DNA of 12,220 nucleotides from an uncultured Ruminococcus sp. GTDB lineage: Bacteria > Bacillota > Clostridia > Oscillospirales > Acutalibacteraceae. Shown here piece after piece: positions 1 through 7,054 of this stretch (positions are counted from its first letter, which is position 1; each line of letters starts with the position of its first letter). The DNA is taken from the NCBI GenBank assembly GCA_902803585.1, contig CADCQO010000237.1, positions 1 to 12,220 of the forward strand, given 5' to 3'. Below the pieces are notes generated by a model. The model saw nothing but the letters and a program-made list of their open reading frames with translations. It had not been told where the DNA came from and ran no database searches. The position numbers and the translations under genes are program-made.

Positions 1-1
1 A

Positions 2-34
2 GAAGGCGGCGAAGAAGGCGCTGGCGAGGAGTAA
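2..34 (+). CDS. C-terminal end of an upstream gene, product unknown (partial)
   Basis: The first bases can be read as ten codons ending in TAA, giving an acidic, glycine-rich tail (EGGEEGAGEE). The other two frames give an arginine run or make less sense, and a strong terminator follows 40 bases later, which fits the end of a rightward gene. Gly/Glu-rich tails occur on many unrelated bacterial proteins, so the product cannot be named from this fragment. Confidence 0.5.
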   Translation, partial: EGGEEGAGEE

Positions 35-74
35 TTCTCTGTCTTTTTCCGTATATCATATCATTTGAATGCAG

Positions 75-132
75 TATCCTGTATCTTTCGGGTGTGACCC
101 CATGCCCGGATGGTACAGGGTATTTGTTTTTT
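75..132 (+). terminator. Intrinsic terminator of the upstream gene
   Basis: A long hairpin pairs 75-85 with 112-122 (one G-U near the base and one at the inner end). After a T-T mismatch it continues by pairing 87-92 with 105-110 (GGG against CCC). It is followed directly by TTTGTTTTTT. It separates the upstream gene from the leuA promoter that begins 28 bases later. Confidence 0.8.
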
Positions 133-159
133 CTGGCGTGACAAAAGAAACAAAAGTTC

Positions 160-188
160 TTGACAAATACGGACGGTTCGGCTATAAT
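160..188 (+). promoter_or_regulatory. Vegetative (sigma-A type) promoter of the leuA leader
   Basis: A perfect -35 box TTGACA (160-165) and a perfect -10 box TATAAT (183-188) are separated by 17 bases. Transcription should start near 195, just before the T-box stem I. With such a strong promoter, control of leuA probably rests on the downstream attenuator rather than on initiation. Confidence 0.9.
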
Positions 189-194
189 AGTGGA

Positions 195-465
195 CAATGA
201 TATAAAAACAAAAGCTATGAAGGAAATAAGATACGGTTGTTTGTGCAAAGAGAGCCGGCGGTTGGTGTAAGGCGGTAACGGCAGTCGTATGAATAGCTCA
301 TTCCGGAGCTTTCTGTCTGACAACGTAAGACAGAACGGGTGGTTCCGTTACGAACCGGAGCCTTGTCAGAGGCTTATTGAGGGATACTGCTGTGTCCGAA
401 ATTGGGTGGTACCGTGAGCTTTGCTCGCCCCATGTCATGTATAAATGACGGGGCGGGTTTTTTGT
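195..465 (+). promoter_or_regulatory. T-box riboswitch leader, leucine-specific, controlling leuA
   Basis: This untranslated leader has the parts of a class I T-box. Stem I is closed by AAAGCT (211-216) with AGCTTT (307-312), and an upper helix pairs 231-235 with 286-290. The distal part carries the AGAG and GGTGTAA signatures (251-254, 264-270). The specifier loop strand GAATAGCTCA places the leucine codon CTC at 297-299, followed by the usual purine. A hairpin at 311-335 and a stem-III-like hairpin at 341-356 follow. The antiterminator pairs TGGG (403-406) with CCCA (429-432) and GTGAGC (414-419) with GCTCGC (423-428), leaving the bulge TGGTACC (407-413). The TGGT of the bulge would pair with the ACCA end of tRNA-Leu, whose discriminator base is A. 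Uncharged tRNA-Leu would stabilise the antiterminator and let transcription reach leuA. Assignment to leucine is strong because codon, discriminator and downstream gene agree. Confidence 0.93.
426..463 (+). terminator. T-box attenuator terminator upstream of leuA
   Basis: CGCCCC (426-431) pairs with GGGGCG (450-455), and GTCAT (434-438) with ATGAC (445-449), leaving a two-base bulge at 432-433. A run of six T follows at 458-463. The 5' arm overlaps the 3' arm of the T-box antiterminator (423-432), so the two folds exclude each other, as the attenuation mechanism requires. Confidence 0.9.
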
Positions 466-499
466 TTGCGGCAGCGCAAATCTTCAGGAGGTATTTATC

Positions 500-2176
500 A
501 TGGAAAAAGGATTCAAAAAGTATGTTCCTTTTCAGCAAATCAAGATGGAAAACAGAGAATGGCCGGACAAGACCATCACAAAAGCACCTGTATGGTGTTC
601 GGTAGATCTGAGAGACGGTAATCAGGCATTGGTCGATCCGATGAACCTCACACAGAAGCTCGAATTCTTCCATGCACTGTGCGATATGGGCTTTAAAGAA
701 ATCGAGATCGGCTTTCCGTCTGCTTCCGAAACAGAATATGAAATCTGCCGTGAACTGATAGAGGGCGGTCATATTCCGGACGATGTGACCATTCAGGTGC
801 TTGTACAGGCAAGAGAACATCTTATCCGCAAAACTTTTGAAGCTGTAAAGGGTGCCAGAAACGTCATTGTGCATTTCTATAACTCTACTTCTACCCTTCA
901 GCGCAAGGTCGTTTTCCACAAGGATATGGACGGTATCATTGACATTGCGGTCGAAGGTGCAAAACTCATCAAAGAACTGATTGACAGCTATGAGGGTGAC
1001 ACACATTTCCGCATAGAGTATTCCCCTGAGAGCTTTTCAGGCACAGAGGTGGATAATTCCGTCCGTATCTGTCAGGCAGTAATGGACGTGTTTGAGCCGA
1101 CACCCAACAATCCTATCATTCTCAACCTGCCCAATACCGTTGAAATGTGTACGCCGAACACCTACGCCGATCAGATAGAATATTTCATCAAACACCTCAG
1201 AAACCGTGAATCGGCCATCATCAGTCTGCACCCTCACAATGACAGAGGTACAGGTGTCGCCTGTGCAGAACTGGCACTGTTAGCAGGTGCTGACCGTATA
1301 GAAGGTACGCTTTTCGGCAACGGTGAGCGTACCGGCAATCTGGATATTGTAACCGTTGGTCTGAATATGTTTACTCAGGGCGTTGACCCCCGCCTCGATT
1401 TCAGCAACCTGCCGAAATACCGTGAAATTTACGAACGCTGTACCAACATGAAAATCGGAGAACGCCAGCCCTATGTCGGAGATCTGGTCTTTACCGCTTT
1501 TTCAGGCTCCCATCAGGACGCTATCAACAAGGGATTTGCCTATGTAAAGGAAACAGGCAGTGATAAATGGGAAATTCCCTACCTGCCGATCGACCCTGCC
1601 GATGTCGGCCGCCAGTATGAGCCGATTATCCGCATCAATTCGCAGTCCGGCAAGGGCGGCGCCGCTTTCATTATGCAGAACAACTTCGGCTATGAACTGC
1701 CCAAAGCCATGCACCCCGAATTCGGTTCACTTGTCAAGGCAGAATGCGACAAACTCGGACGTGAGCTTTCCCCGCAGGAGCTGATGGACGTTTTCCGCCG
1801 CAACTATCTCGATATTGAACAGAAACTGTGGCTGGTGCGCCATACCATTACAAATATCGACCACGAAAAAGCTACTTTTCAGGGAACAATTCACCTTGTC
1901 AAGGAAAATCAGGACGTGGAAATCTGCGGCGAAGGCAACGGCCCGATCGATGCTTTCTTCAAAGCCCTCAGGACCATCGGCATCAAAGGCTTTGAGTTCG
2001 TCAATTACAGTGAACATTCCATTTCTCAGGGCTCTGATTCCCGCGCTATCTGCTACATTGAGCTGAAAGATCCCACCGGCCGCCATATCTTTGGTGTCGG
2101 CATCTCACACGGCATCTTCAAAGCCTCTGTACGCGGCATCATCTGCGCTATCAACCGTTCAGACATCACGGTATAA
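500..2176 (+). CDS. leuA: 2-isopropylmalate synthase (LeuA type 2)
   Basis: This enzyme condenses acetyl-CoA with 2-ketoisovalerate to give 2-isopropylmalate, the first committed step of leucine synthesis in the cytosol. The 558 residues match the longer type 2 family. The TIM-barrel catalytic part carries the DLRDGNQ signature (residues 36-42) followed by ALVDPM, and the metal-binding HPHND motif at 244-248. The C-terminal part contains GEGNGPID (477-484), typical of the allosteric domain through which leucine inhibits the enzyme. The start is set by AGGAGG at 486-491, eight bases before the ATG. The gene stands alone: no leuB, leuC or leuD lies beside it, and terminators follow. Expression is predicted to be governed by the leucine T-box in front. 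A citramalate synthase is less likely given the motifs and the leucine specifier codon. Confidence 0.96.
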   Translation: MEKGFKKYVPFQQIKMENREWPDKTITKAPVWCSVDLRDGNQALVDPMNLTQKLEFFHALCDMGFKEIEIGFPSASETEYEICRELIEGGHIPDDVTIQVLVQAREHLIRKTFEAVKGARNVIVHFYNSTSTLQRKVVFHKDMDGIIDIAVEGAKLIKELIDSYEGDTHFRIEYSPESFSGTEVDNSVRICQAVMDVFEPTPNNPIILNLPNTVEMCTPNTYADQIEYFIKHLRNRESAIISLHPHNDRGTGVACAELALLAGADRIEGTLFGNGERTGNLDIVTVGLNMFTQGVDPRLDFSNLPKYREIYERCTNMKIGERQPYVGDLVFTAFSGSHQDAINKGFAYVKETGSDKWEIPYLPIDPADVGRQYEPIIRINSQSGKGGAAFIMQNNFGYELPKAMHPEFGSLVKAECDKLGRELSPQELMDVFRRNYLDIEQKLWLVRHTITNIDHEKATFQGTIHLVKENQDVEICGEGNGPIDAFFKALRTIGIKGFEFVNYSEHSISQGSDSRAICYIELKDPTGRHIFGVGISHGIFKASVRGIICAINRSDITV

Positions 2177-2180
2177 TTGG

Positions 2181-2239
2181 AACGGCGGCGGAACTGACCG
2201 CCTTCCTCTGAAAAGCCATCTTTCTCCCCCGCCGTTTTT
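2181..2239 (+). terminator. Possible first terminator after leuA
   Basis: AACGGCGG (2181-2188) can pair with CCGCCGTT (2229-2236), and the sequence runs into five T (2235-2239). The loop of about 40 bases is long, so this is weaker than the hairpin that follows. It lies immediately behind the leuA stop codon. Confidence 0.5.
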
Positions 2240-2280
2240 GCCCGTATGATACCCTGCCTCTCTCCTGAGAGCAGAAAATA

Positions 2281-2323
2281 AGACCGAACCAATGAGTATT
2301 CTCAAAAGGTTCGGTCTGTTTTT
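2281..2323. terminator. Bidirectional terminator between leuA and tsaD
   Basis: A perfect ten-base stem pairs AGACCGAACC (2281-2290) with GGTTCGGTCT (2308-2317), with a further GAG/CTC pairing inside the loop. The plus strand continues GTTTTTG. The minus strand continues TATTTTC, a weaker but plausible U tract. It sits between two convergent genes and probably ends both leuA and the alr-tsaD operon. Confidence 0.85.
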
Positions 2324-2357
2324 GTATTCAGAACAGTACACGGTTATTGTCTGACTG

Positions 2358-3365
2358 CTAACAGCCGATAACCATTGTGGCGCGGGCATTCAGCGAGGTA
2401 TCGGCAACATGACCCGCCTGATATTCATAGTAAGCCTGTGCGCCTATCATCGCTCCGTTGTCACCGCAAAGAGATAACGGCGGATAGTAACAGCTCCATT
2501 GACGGGAAGCACATTCTTCCGCAATGCGGCGGCGTAAAAGGGAATTAGCAGAAACACCGCCCGCTAACACCAGCCTGCGATAGCCGAGATCCTGCGCCGC
2601 CTGCAGAAAGTTTGCAGTGAGGCTGTCAACCACTGCTTTGCGGAAAGAAGCCGACAAGTCAGCGACAGGAAGGGTATTTCCTTTTTGGGAAGCGTTGTGA
2701 ATCAGATTGATAACGGCAGTTTTCAAGCCGGAAAAACTGAAATCGTAGGGCGCACCCTCTACTTTGGGGTGAGGAAGCCTGAAGGAAAGCGGGTCGCCGT
2801 TTTCAGCGGCTTTATCCAGATGAATACCGCCGGGATAGGACATTCCCATTGTGCGGGCGGCTTTGTCAAAGGCTTCACCTGCGGCATCGTCACGAGTCTT
2901 TCCGACGACTTTCATAGCGGTGTAATCAGTCACTTCAACAATATGACTATGACCGCCGGACACAACAAGACAAAGAAACGGCGGTTTCAGATCGCTGTGT
3001 GCGATATAATTAGCGGCGATATGTCCTCTGAGATGATGAACGGGAATAAGCGGCAGGCCTGTCGCCATAGACAGCCCTTTGGCAAAGTTTACGCCGACCA
3101 GCAGAGCACCGATCAGTCCCGGCGCATAGGTAACAGCAAGAGCATTTATATCCGAAAGCGTCAGAGAGGCATCTGCCAGCGCCTTGCGGACAACAGGATT
3201 GATTGCCTCGCAATGGCGGCGGGAAGCAATTTCCGGTACAACCCCGCCATAAAGTTTATGTTCTTCTACCTGAGAAGCTACCACAGAGGAAAGCACCGTT
3301 CTGCCGTCCTCAACGACAGCGGCGGCGGTTTCATCACAGGAGCTTTCGATGGATAATATTTTCAT
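2358..3365 (-). CDS. tsaD: tRNA N6-adenosine threonylcarbamoyltransferase TsaD
   Basis: TsaD transfers the threonylcarbamoyl group onto A37 of tRNAs that read ANN codons, forming t6A, in a complex with TsaB and TsaE; TsaC makes the substrate. The 335 residues match the usual bacterial length. The N-terminus has the ASKHA phosphate-binding strand with IESSCDET (6-13). The metal ligands lie in HHLRGH (H111 and H115), SGGHSH spans 136-141, and the CGDNGAMIG motif near the end supplies D302. It is the last gene of the leftward operon. Its ATG shares ATGA with the rimI stop codon, a four-base overlap that suggests translational coupling; a weak AGAAGGG ribosome binding site lies within the end of rimI. 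The partner genes tsaB and tsaE, often adjacent in Firmicutes, are not in this window. Confidence 0.97.
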   Translation of the reverse strand: MKILSIESSCDETAAAVVEDGRTVLSSVVASQVEEHKLYGGVVPEIASRRHCEAINPVVRKALADASLTLSDINALAVTYAPGLIGALLVGVNFAKGLSMATGLPLIPVHHLRGHIAANYIAHSDLKPPFLCLVVSGGHSHIVEVTDYTAMKVVGKTRDDAAGEAFDKAARTMGMSYPGGIHLDKAAENGDPLSFRLPHPKVEGAPYDFSFSGLKTAVINLIHNASQKGNTLPVADLSASFRKAVVDSLTANFLQAAQDLGYRRLVLAGGVSANSLLRRRIAEECASRQWSCYYPPLSLCGDNGAMIGAQAYYEYQAGHVADTSLNARATMVIGC

Positions 3366-3826
3366 TTTTTTGCACCCTTCTTTTCAAATATCTTCGTCAT
3401 GATGAGAGCGTCTTCCTGCGGACGGCGGTAAAATGCTCTGCGCCGACCCATTTCCTCAAAGCCGAGAGAATGATAAAGGGCAATCGCCGCATAATTCGAC
3501 TCCCGTACTTCCAGCGAGATAAAGTCCGTTCCCATGACATCAGCGGTCAGAATAGCAATTTTCAGCAGTGCTGTGCCGACACCCTGCCGGCGGCAAAGCG
3601 GATAAACAGCGATATTGTTGATAAAACAGCTGTCCGCCACTACTGATACGCCAATATAACCGATCACATCGTCATCATCGAGTGCAACGAAAAAATACGA
3701 GGTATCATTTTCAAGAGATTCTTTAAGGTTTTCGAATGTCCATGGAGTAGAAAAACACATTGCTTCCAGATCTGCAACTGCTTCCAGATGCTGTTCTTCC
3801 ATACGGGCGATTGTCAGGTTAATCAT
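3362..3826 (-). CDS. rimI: Ribosomal-protein-alanine N-acetyltransferase RimI (GNAT family)
   Basis: RimI acetylates the N-terminal alanine of ribosomal protein S18 using acetyl-CoA. At 154 residues it is a typical single-domain GNAT protein. The acetyl-CoA loop reads RRQGVG (79-84). The motif LEVRESN (105-111) contains the glutamate E106, and ALYHSLGF carries Y118; these correspond to the catalytic Glu and Tyr described for enterobacterial RimI. The C-terminal RRAFYRRPQEDALIM block is also characteristic. The start ATG lies ten bases behind AGGAG and inside the end of the phosphatase gene, giving an eight-base overlap (ATGATTAA). Its place directly before tsaD is a common Firmicute arrangement. 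In some bacteria the protein may acetylate substrates other than S18. Confidence 0.93.
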   Translation of the reverse strand: MINLTIARMEEQHLEAVADLEAMCFSTPWTFENLKESLENDTSYFFVALDDDDVIGYIGVSVVADSCFINNIAVYPLCRRQGVGTALLKIAILTADVMGTDFISLEVRESNYAAIALYHSLGFEEMGRRRAFYRRPQEDALIMTKIFEKKGAKK

Positions 3827-4343
3827 GCGGCTGTTCTCCTTGCTGGCTGTCAGTTTCTTGGGCGGGTGTGCGGCGGGTAGGAAGATCTGTGTGTGTCGGC
3901 AGAGTTCCCTCCTCCATCTTACTTTTCAGCAGTCTGCAAAACTCACGAATAGACTTTTCAATATAAATACGGCATTTGCGGTAGGTAGCAATATCTGAGC
4001 CGTAGGGATCCGGAACACCATCTCCCAGAATATAGATCCTGTTTCTGGGAATGCCGAGAAAGCTGAGAATTTCAGCGTGCTGTTCGGTCATCGCTACAAA
4101 TATGTCAGCAACAAGAACATCATGCTCTCTGATAGGACGGGGTTTATGATGACTGATATCCAGCCCTATTTCATTGCAGACAATCACGGCATTTTCCGAT
4201 ACCTTATCCTCTGTAAAAAAGCCCAGTGCGGCACTGCTGCAGCTGCTGCTGATGCCCATTTCACGAGAAATTTTTCCATAAATCGCCATTGCCATCGGAC
4301 TGCGGCAGGTATTGCCGGAACATACAAATAAAATACGCAGCAT
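3819..4343 (-). CDS. Low-molecular-weight protein phosphatase, possibly a YwlE-like protein-arginine phosphatase
   Basis: The P-loop CSGNTCRSP begins at C8, giving the CX5R signature with nucleophile C8 and R14. The general acid is D112 in DPYG. Together these define the low-molecular-weight phosphatase fold in the cytosol. Tyrosine-specific members usually have Ile in the loop (GNICRSP); Bacillus YwlE has Thr (GNTCRSP), and that Thr is known to favour phosphoarginine. T12 here occupies that place, and AMTEQH (84-89) also resembles YwlE, so an arginine phosphatase is plausible but inferred. The last 28 or so residues are polar, Pro/Thr/Gln-rich and probably disordered, an extension beyond the usual length of about 150. 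AAGGAGGGG lies nine bases before the ATG. It starts 20 bases after polA and overlaps rimI by eight bases. Confidence 0.9.
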   Translation of the reverse strand: MLRILFVCSGNTCRSPMAMAIYGKISREMGISSSCSSAALGFFTEDKVSENAVIVCNEIGLDISHHKPRPIREHDVLVADIFVAMTEQHAEILSFLGIPRNRIYILGDGVPDPYGSDIATYRKCRIYIEKSIREFCRLLKSKMEEGTLPTHTDLPTRRTPAQETDSQQGEQPHD

Positions 4344-4363
4344 GATAAATCCCCTCCTTATCG

Positions 4364-6937
4364 TTATCCCTTAGCTTCATACCATGTTTTTCCGATACCT
4401 GCATCGGCTGTCAGCGGCAGGGAAAGCTTTACGGCCTGTTCCATTTCTTCACTGAGCAGAGCGGCAGCCTTGTGCGCTTCATTTTCAGGTGCTTCTACAA
4501 TCAATTCATCGTGTACCTGCAGAATCAGGCGGGCTTTCATACCCTCCTGCTGCAGCCGCCGGTAAACACGGATCATTGCTATTTTGATAATGTCCGCCGC
4601 CGTACCTTGTATCGGCATATTGCGGGCAACACGTTCTCCGAAGGAACGCAGATTTTTGTTAGAGGACGATAATTCCGGCAGATACCGCCGCCGTCCGAAC
4701 ATCGTTGTCACATAGCCGTCTTTTTTTGCCTGTTCCACAACTTCTTTCATATAGCGGTCAATACCGTCATACAGCGAGAGATAGCCTTTGATATACCGGT
4801 CGGCTTCTTTGACGCTCACGCCGATATCCTTGGACAGTGAAAAGGCACTGATACCGTAAACGATACCAAAATTGACCGCCTTCGCACGGCTCCTGAACAA
4901 AGGTGTCACCTCGTCTGATGACAGACCGAAAACCTTCGCCGCTGTCGTTGTATGGATATCCTCCCCGCTTGCAAACGCCTCGAGCATATGCTTGTCTTTG
5001 GCAATATGTGCCAGAACCCTCAGTTCAATCTGTGAATAGTCGGCATCAACCAGCAGACAACCCTCTTTCGCGGTAAAGAACCGCCGCATTTCCCGCCCTC
5101 TTTCGGTACGGACAGGAATGTTCTGCAAATTAGGCTCTGTGGAGCTGATGCGTCCTGTGCGGGTTTCAGTCTGGTTGAAGCTGGAATGAATACGCCCGTC
5201 TGCACCGATCACTTTCAGCAAGCCGTCACAATAAGTCGATTTCAGCTTGGTAAGGGTACGGTACAGCAATATATTGTCGATAATCGGGTGACAGGGACGC
5301 AATTCCTCCAATACCTCCGCATTGGTCGAGTAACCGCTTTTGGTTTTCTTTTTGGCGGGCAGTTCAAGCGTTTCAAACAGCACAGATGCCAGCTGTCTGG
5401 GAGAATTGATGTTGAATTCCGTTCCTGCCTGTTCATAAATCTGTGTCTGCAGCGTGTCAATTTCCTTTTGCAGGTTCTTTCCGTAATCGCTGATTCCCTG
5501 CCTGTCCGCCTGAAAGCCGACCTTTTCCATATCGGCAAGAACCTCCGCCAGAGGCAGTTCTATTTTACTGAGCAGGTCTGTCTGTCCGTTTTCGTCAATC
5601 CTGCGTTTCAGTTCCTTCGCCAGCGGAATGAACGTACACAGGCGGCTTTCTTCTTTTTCACAGGGATACGGCGTGATGCTGTAATCCTGCGCCAGCCGTT
5701 CCATGCTGTAATCAGAAGCATTGGGATTCAGCAGATAACCTGCCAGTCCTGTATCGAAAATGATGCCCCGACAGTCTGCCGCCGCATAAAGGGCTTTTGC
5801 ATTGTCGGTGCGCTTCAGTATTGTGTCATCAGAAAGCAGTGCTTCGGCAAAAGCCAGAAAACCTTCTGTGAAATGGTCAGCCGAAAAAATATTTTTGCCG
5901 TCGGATACTTCCAGTGAAATAATATCCTGCCCGTCAACGTCCGCCAGCAAATCAACCGTTTTTCCTTTCAGCTGTTCCAGAACACTGTTCAGGCTCTCAA
6001 ATGCCGGATACTGCAGAACCGGCAGCGTTTCGGGTACAGCCGTTTCCTGCACCGGCACAGCCTGTATGCTGTCCAGACCGAACTTTGCCGTCAGTGAGTG
6101 CAGTTCAAGCTGACGCATCAGACGGACAGCGGAAGGCTTGTCCCCTTCCTTTATGAGATAGTGCGACAATTCCTTGTCGATGGGTGCATCGGTGCGGATC
6201 GTTCCGAGCATACGGCTCAGATAAGCACTTTCTTTTCCCTCGATGAGCTTCTTTTTCATTGCGGGTTTGATATCGCCCGTTTCAAGATTGGCATAAACGC
6301 CGTCCAGAGAACCGTAGCGGGCGATCAGTTCCCCTGCTCCCTTTGCGCCGATACCGGCAACACCGGGAATACAGTCAGAAGTATCGCCCTGTATCGCTTT
6401 GATGTCGATCAGCTGCGATGGTGAAACGCCGTAAACCTCACGAATTTTTGCTTCATCATAAACTGTCACTTCAGGCTTGCCGAACTTCGTTGCTGCCATT
6501 CTTACGCTGACAGTCGGTGAAACAAGCTGTAAACTGTCACGGTCACCGGTAGCAATCATACATTCACAGCCCTTTTCGGTACAGACGTGCGCCAGTGTGC
6601 CGAGAATATCGTCCGCTTCAAAGCCTTCGCAGGTAACAATCGTAAAGCCGAGCATTCCGAGCAGATCCTTCAAAGGCTGCAGCTGAGAAGCTAATTCAGG
6701 CGGCATTCCTTTACGGTTCGCCTTGTAGCCGTCATATGCTTTGTGACGGAAAGTCGGTGCTTTCAGATCAAACGCCACCGCTACCGCATCAGGTGTACTT
6801 TCACTCAGCAGTTTGAGCAGTGTTGTCAAAAAGCCGTAAATTGCATTGGTATATTGTCCGTCCTTCGTTGTCAGCAGCCTGATACCAAAGAACGCCCTGT
6901 TAAAAATACTATTGCCGTCAATCACCAACAGCCGCAT
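4364..6937 (-). CDS. polA: DNA polymerase I
   Basis: PolA fills gaps and removes RNA primers on the lagging strand and in excision repair. I chose the ATG at 6937 (857 residues): AGGGGGAGG at 6947-6955 lies nine bases upstream, whereas the in-frame TTG at 6961 lies before that site. The N-terminal 5'-nuclease (about 1-290) keeps its acidic residues: D7, D57, EADD (107-110), GDRD (131-134) and GDTSD (184-188). The middle domain (about 300-450) lacks the DxE and other acidic residues of a working 3'-5' exonuclease, as in Bacillus PolA. The polymerase domain shows motif A with DYSQIE (catalytic D633), motif B with R682, K686 and F690, and motif C with HDE (H809, D810). It follows alr after 117 bases in which I see no convincing terminator or promoter, only two copies of GTCCGGCAG on the minus strand and a T-rich run. 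It is therefore probably co-transcribed with alr. Confidence 0.97.
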   Translation of the reverse strand: MRLLVIDGNSIFNRAFFGIRLLTTKDGQYTNAIYGFLTTLLKLLSESTPDAVAVAFDLKAPTFRHKAYDGYKANRKGMPPELASQLQPLKDLLGMLGFTIVTCEGFEADDILGTLAHVCTEKGCECMIATGDRDSLQLVSPTVSVRMAATKFGKPEVTVYDEAKIREVYGVSPSQLIDIKAIQGDTSDCIPGVAGIGAKGAGELIARYGSLDGVYANLETGDIKPAMKKKLIEGKESAYLSRMLGTIRTDAPIDKELSHYLIKEGDKPSAVRLMRQLELHSLTAKFGLDSIQAVPVQETAVPETLPVLQYPAFESLNSVLEQLKGKTVDLLADVDGQDIISLEVSDGKNIFSADHFTEGFLAFAEALLSDDTILKRTDNAKALYAAADCRGIIFDTGLAGYLLNPNASDYSMERLAQDYSITPYPCEKEESRLCTFIPLAKELKRRIDENGQTDLLSKIELPLAEVLADMEKVGFQADRQGISDYGKNLQKEIDTLQTQIYEQAGTEFNINSPRQLASVLFETLELPAKKKTKSGYSTNAEVLEELRPCHPIIDNILLYRTLTKLKSTYCDGLLKVIGADGRIHSSFNQTETRTGRISSTEPNLQNIPVRTERGREMRRFFTAKEGCLLVDADYSQIELRVLAHIAKDKHMLEAFASGEDIHTTTAAKVFGLSSDEVTPLFRSRAKAVNFGIVYGISAFSLSKDIGVSVKEADRYIKGYLSLYDGIDRYMKEVVEQAKKDGYVTTMFGRRRYLPELSSSNKNLRSFGERVARNMPIQGTAADIIKIAMIRVYRRLQQEGMKARLILQVHDELIVEAPENEAHKAAALLSEEMEQAVKLSLPLTADAGIGKTWYEAKG

Positions 6938-7054
6938 CACAAAAAACCTCCCCCTGCGCAAAAAATTGAAAACAAAAAACTGCTGCCGGACTCTGCTCTG
7001 AATACAGAAGCCGCCATCTGCCGGACAAGCATTTTCCGCTGCCTGACTCCATAC

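Noticed and set aside
374..1006. Open frame of 210 codons on the minus strand over the T-box and start of leuA
   Set aside because: It runs through the T-box terminator and antisense to leuA; both features on the plus strand are far better supported.
5186..5917. Open frame of 243 codons on the plus strand within polA
   Set aside because: It is antisense to the conserved polymerase sequence and lacks a recognisable fold or start signal.
6938..6961. Upstream TTG or GTG starts for polA
   Set aside because: The TTG lies before the ribosome binding site and the GTG is only six bases from it; the ATG at 6937 has ideal spacing and matches the usual PolA N-terminus.
6962..7054. Possible terminator between alr and polA on the minus strand
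   Set aside because: There is a T-rich run, but I could find no hairpin of more than about five pairs directly before it, so I treat the two genes as one transcript.
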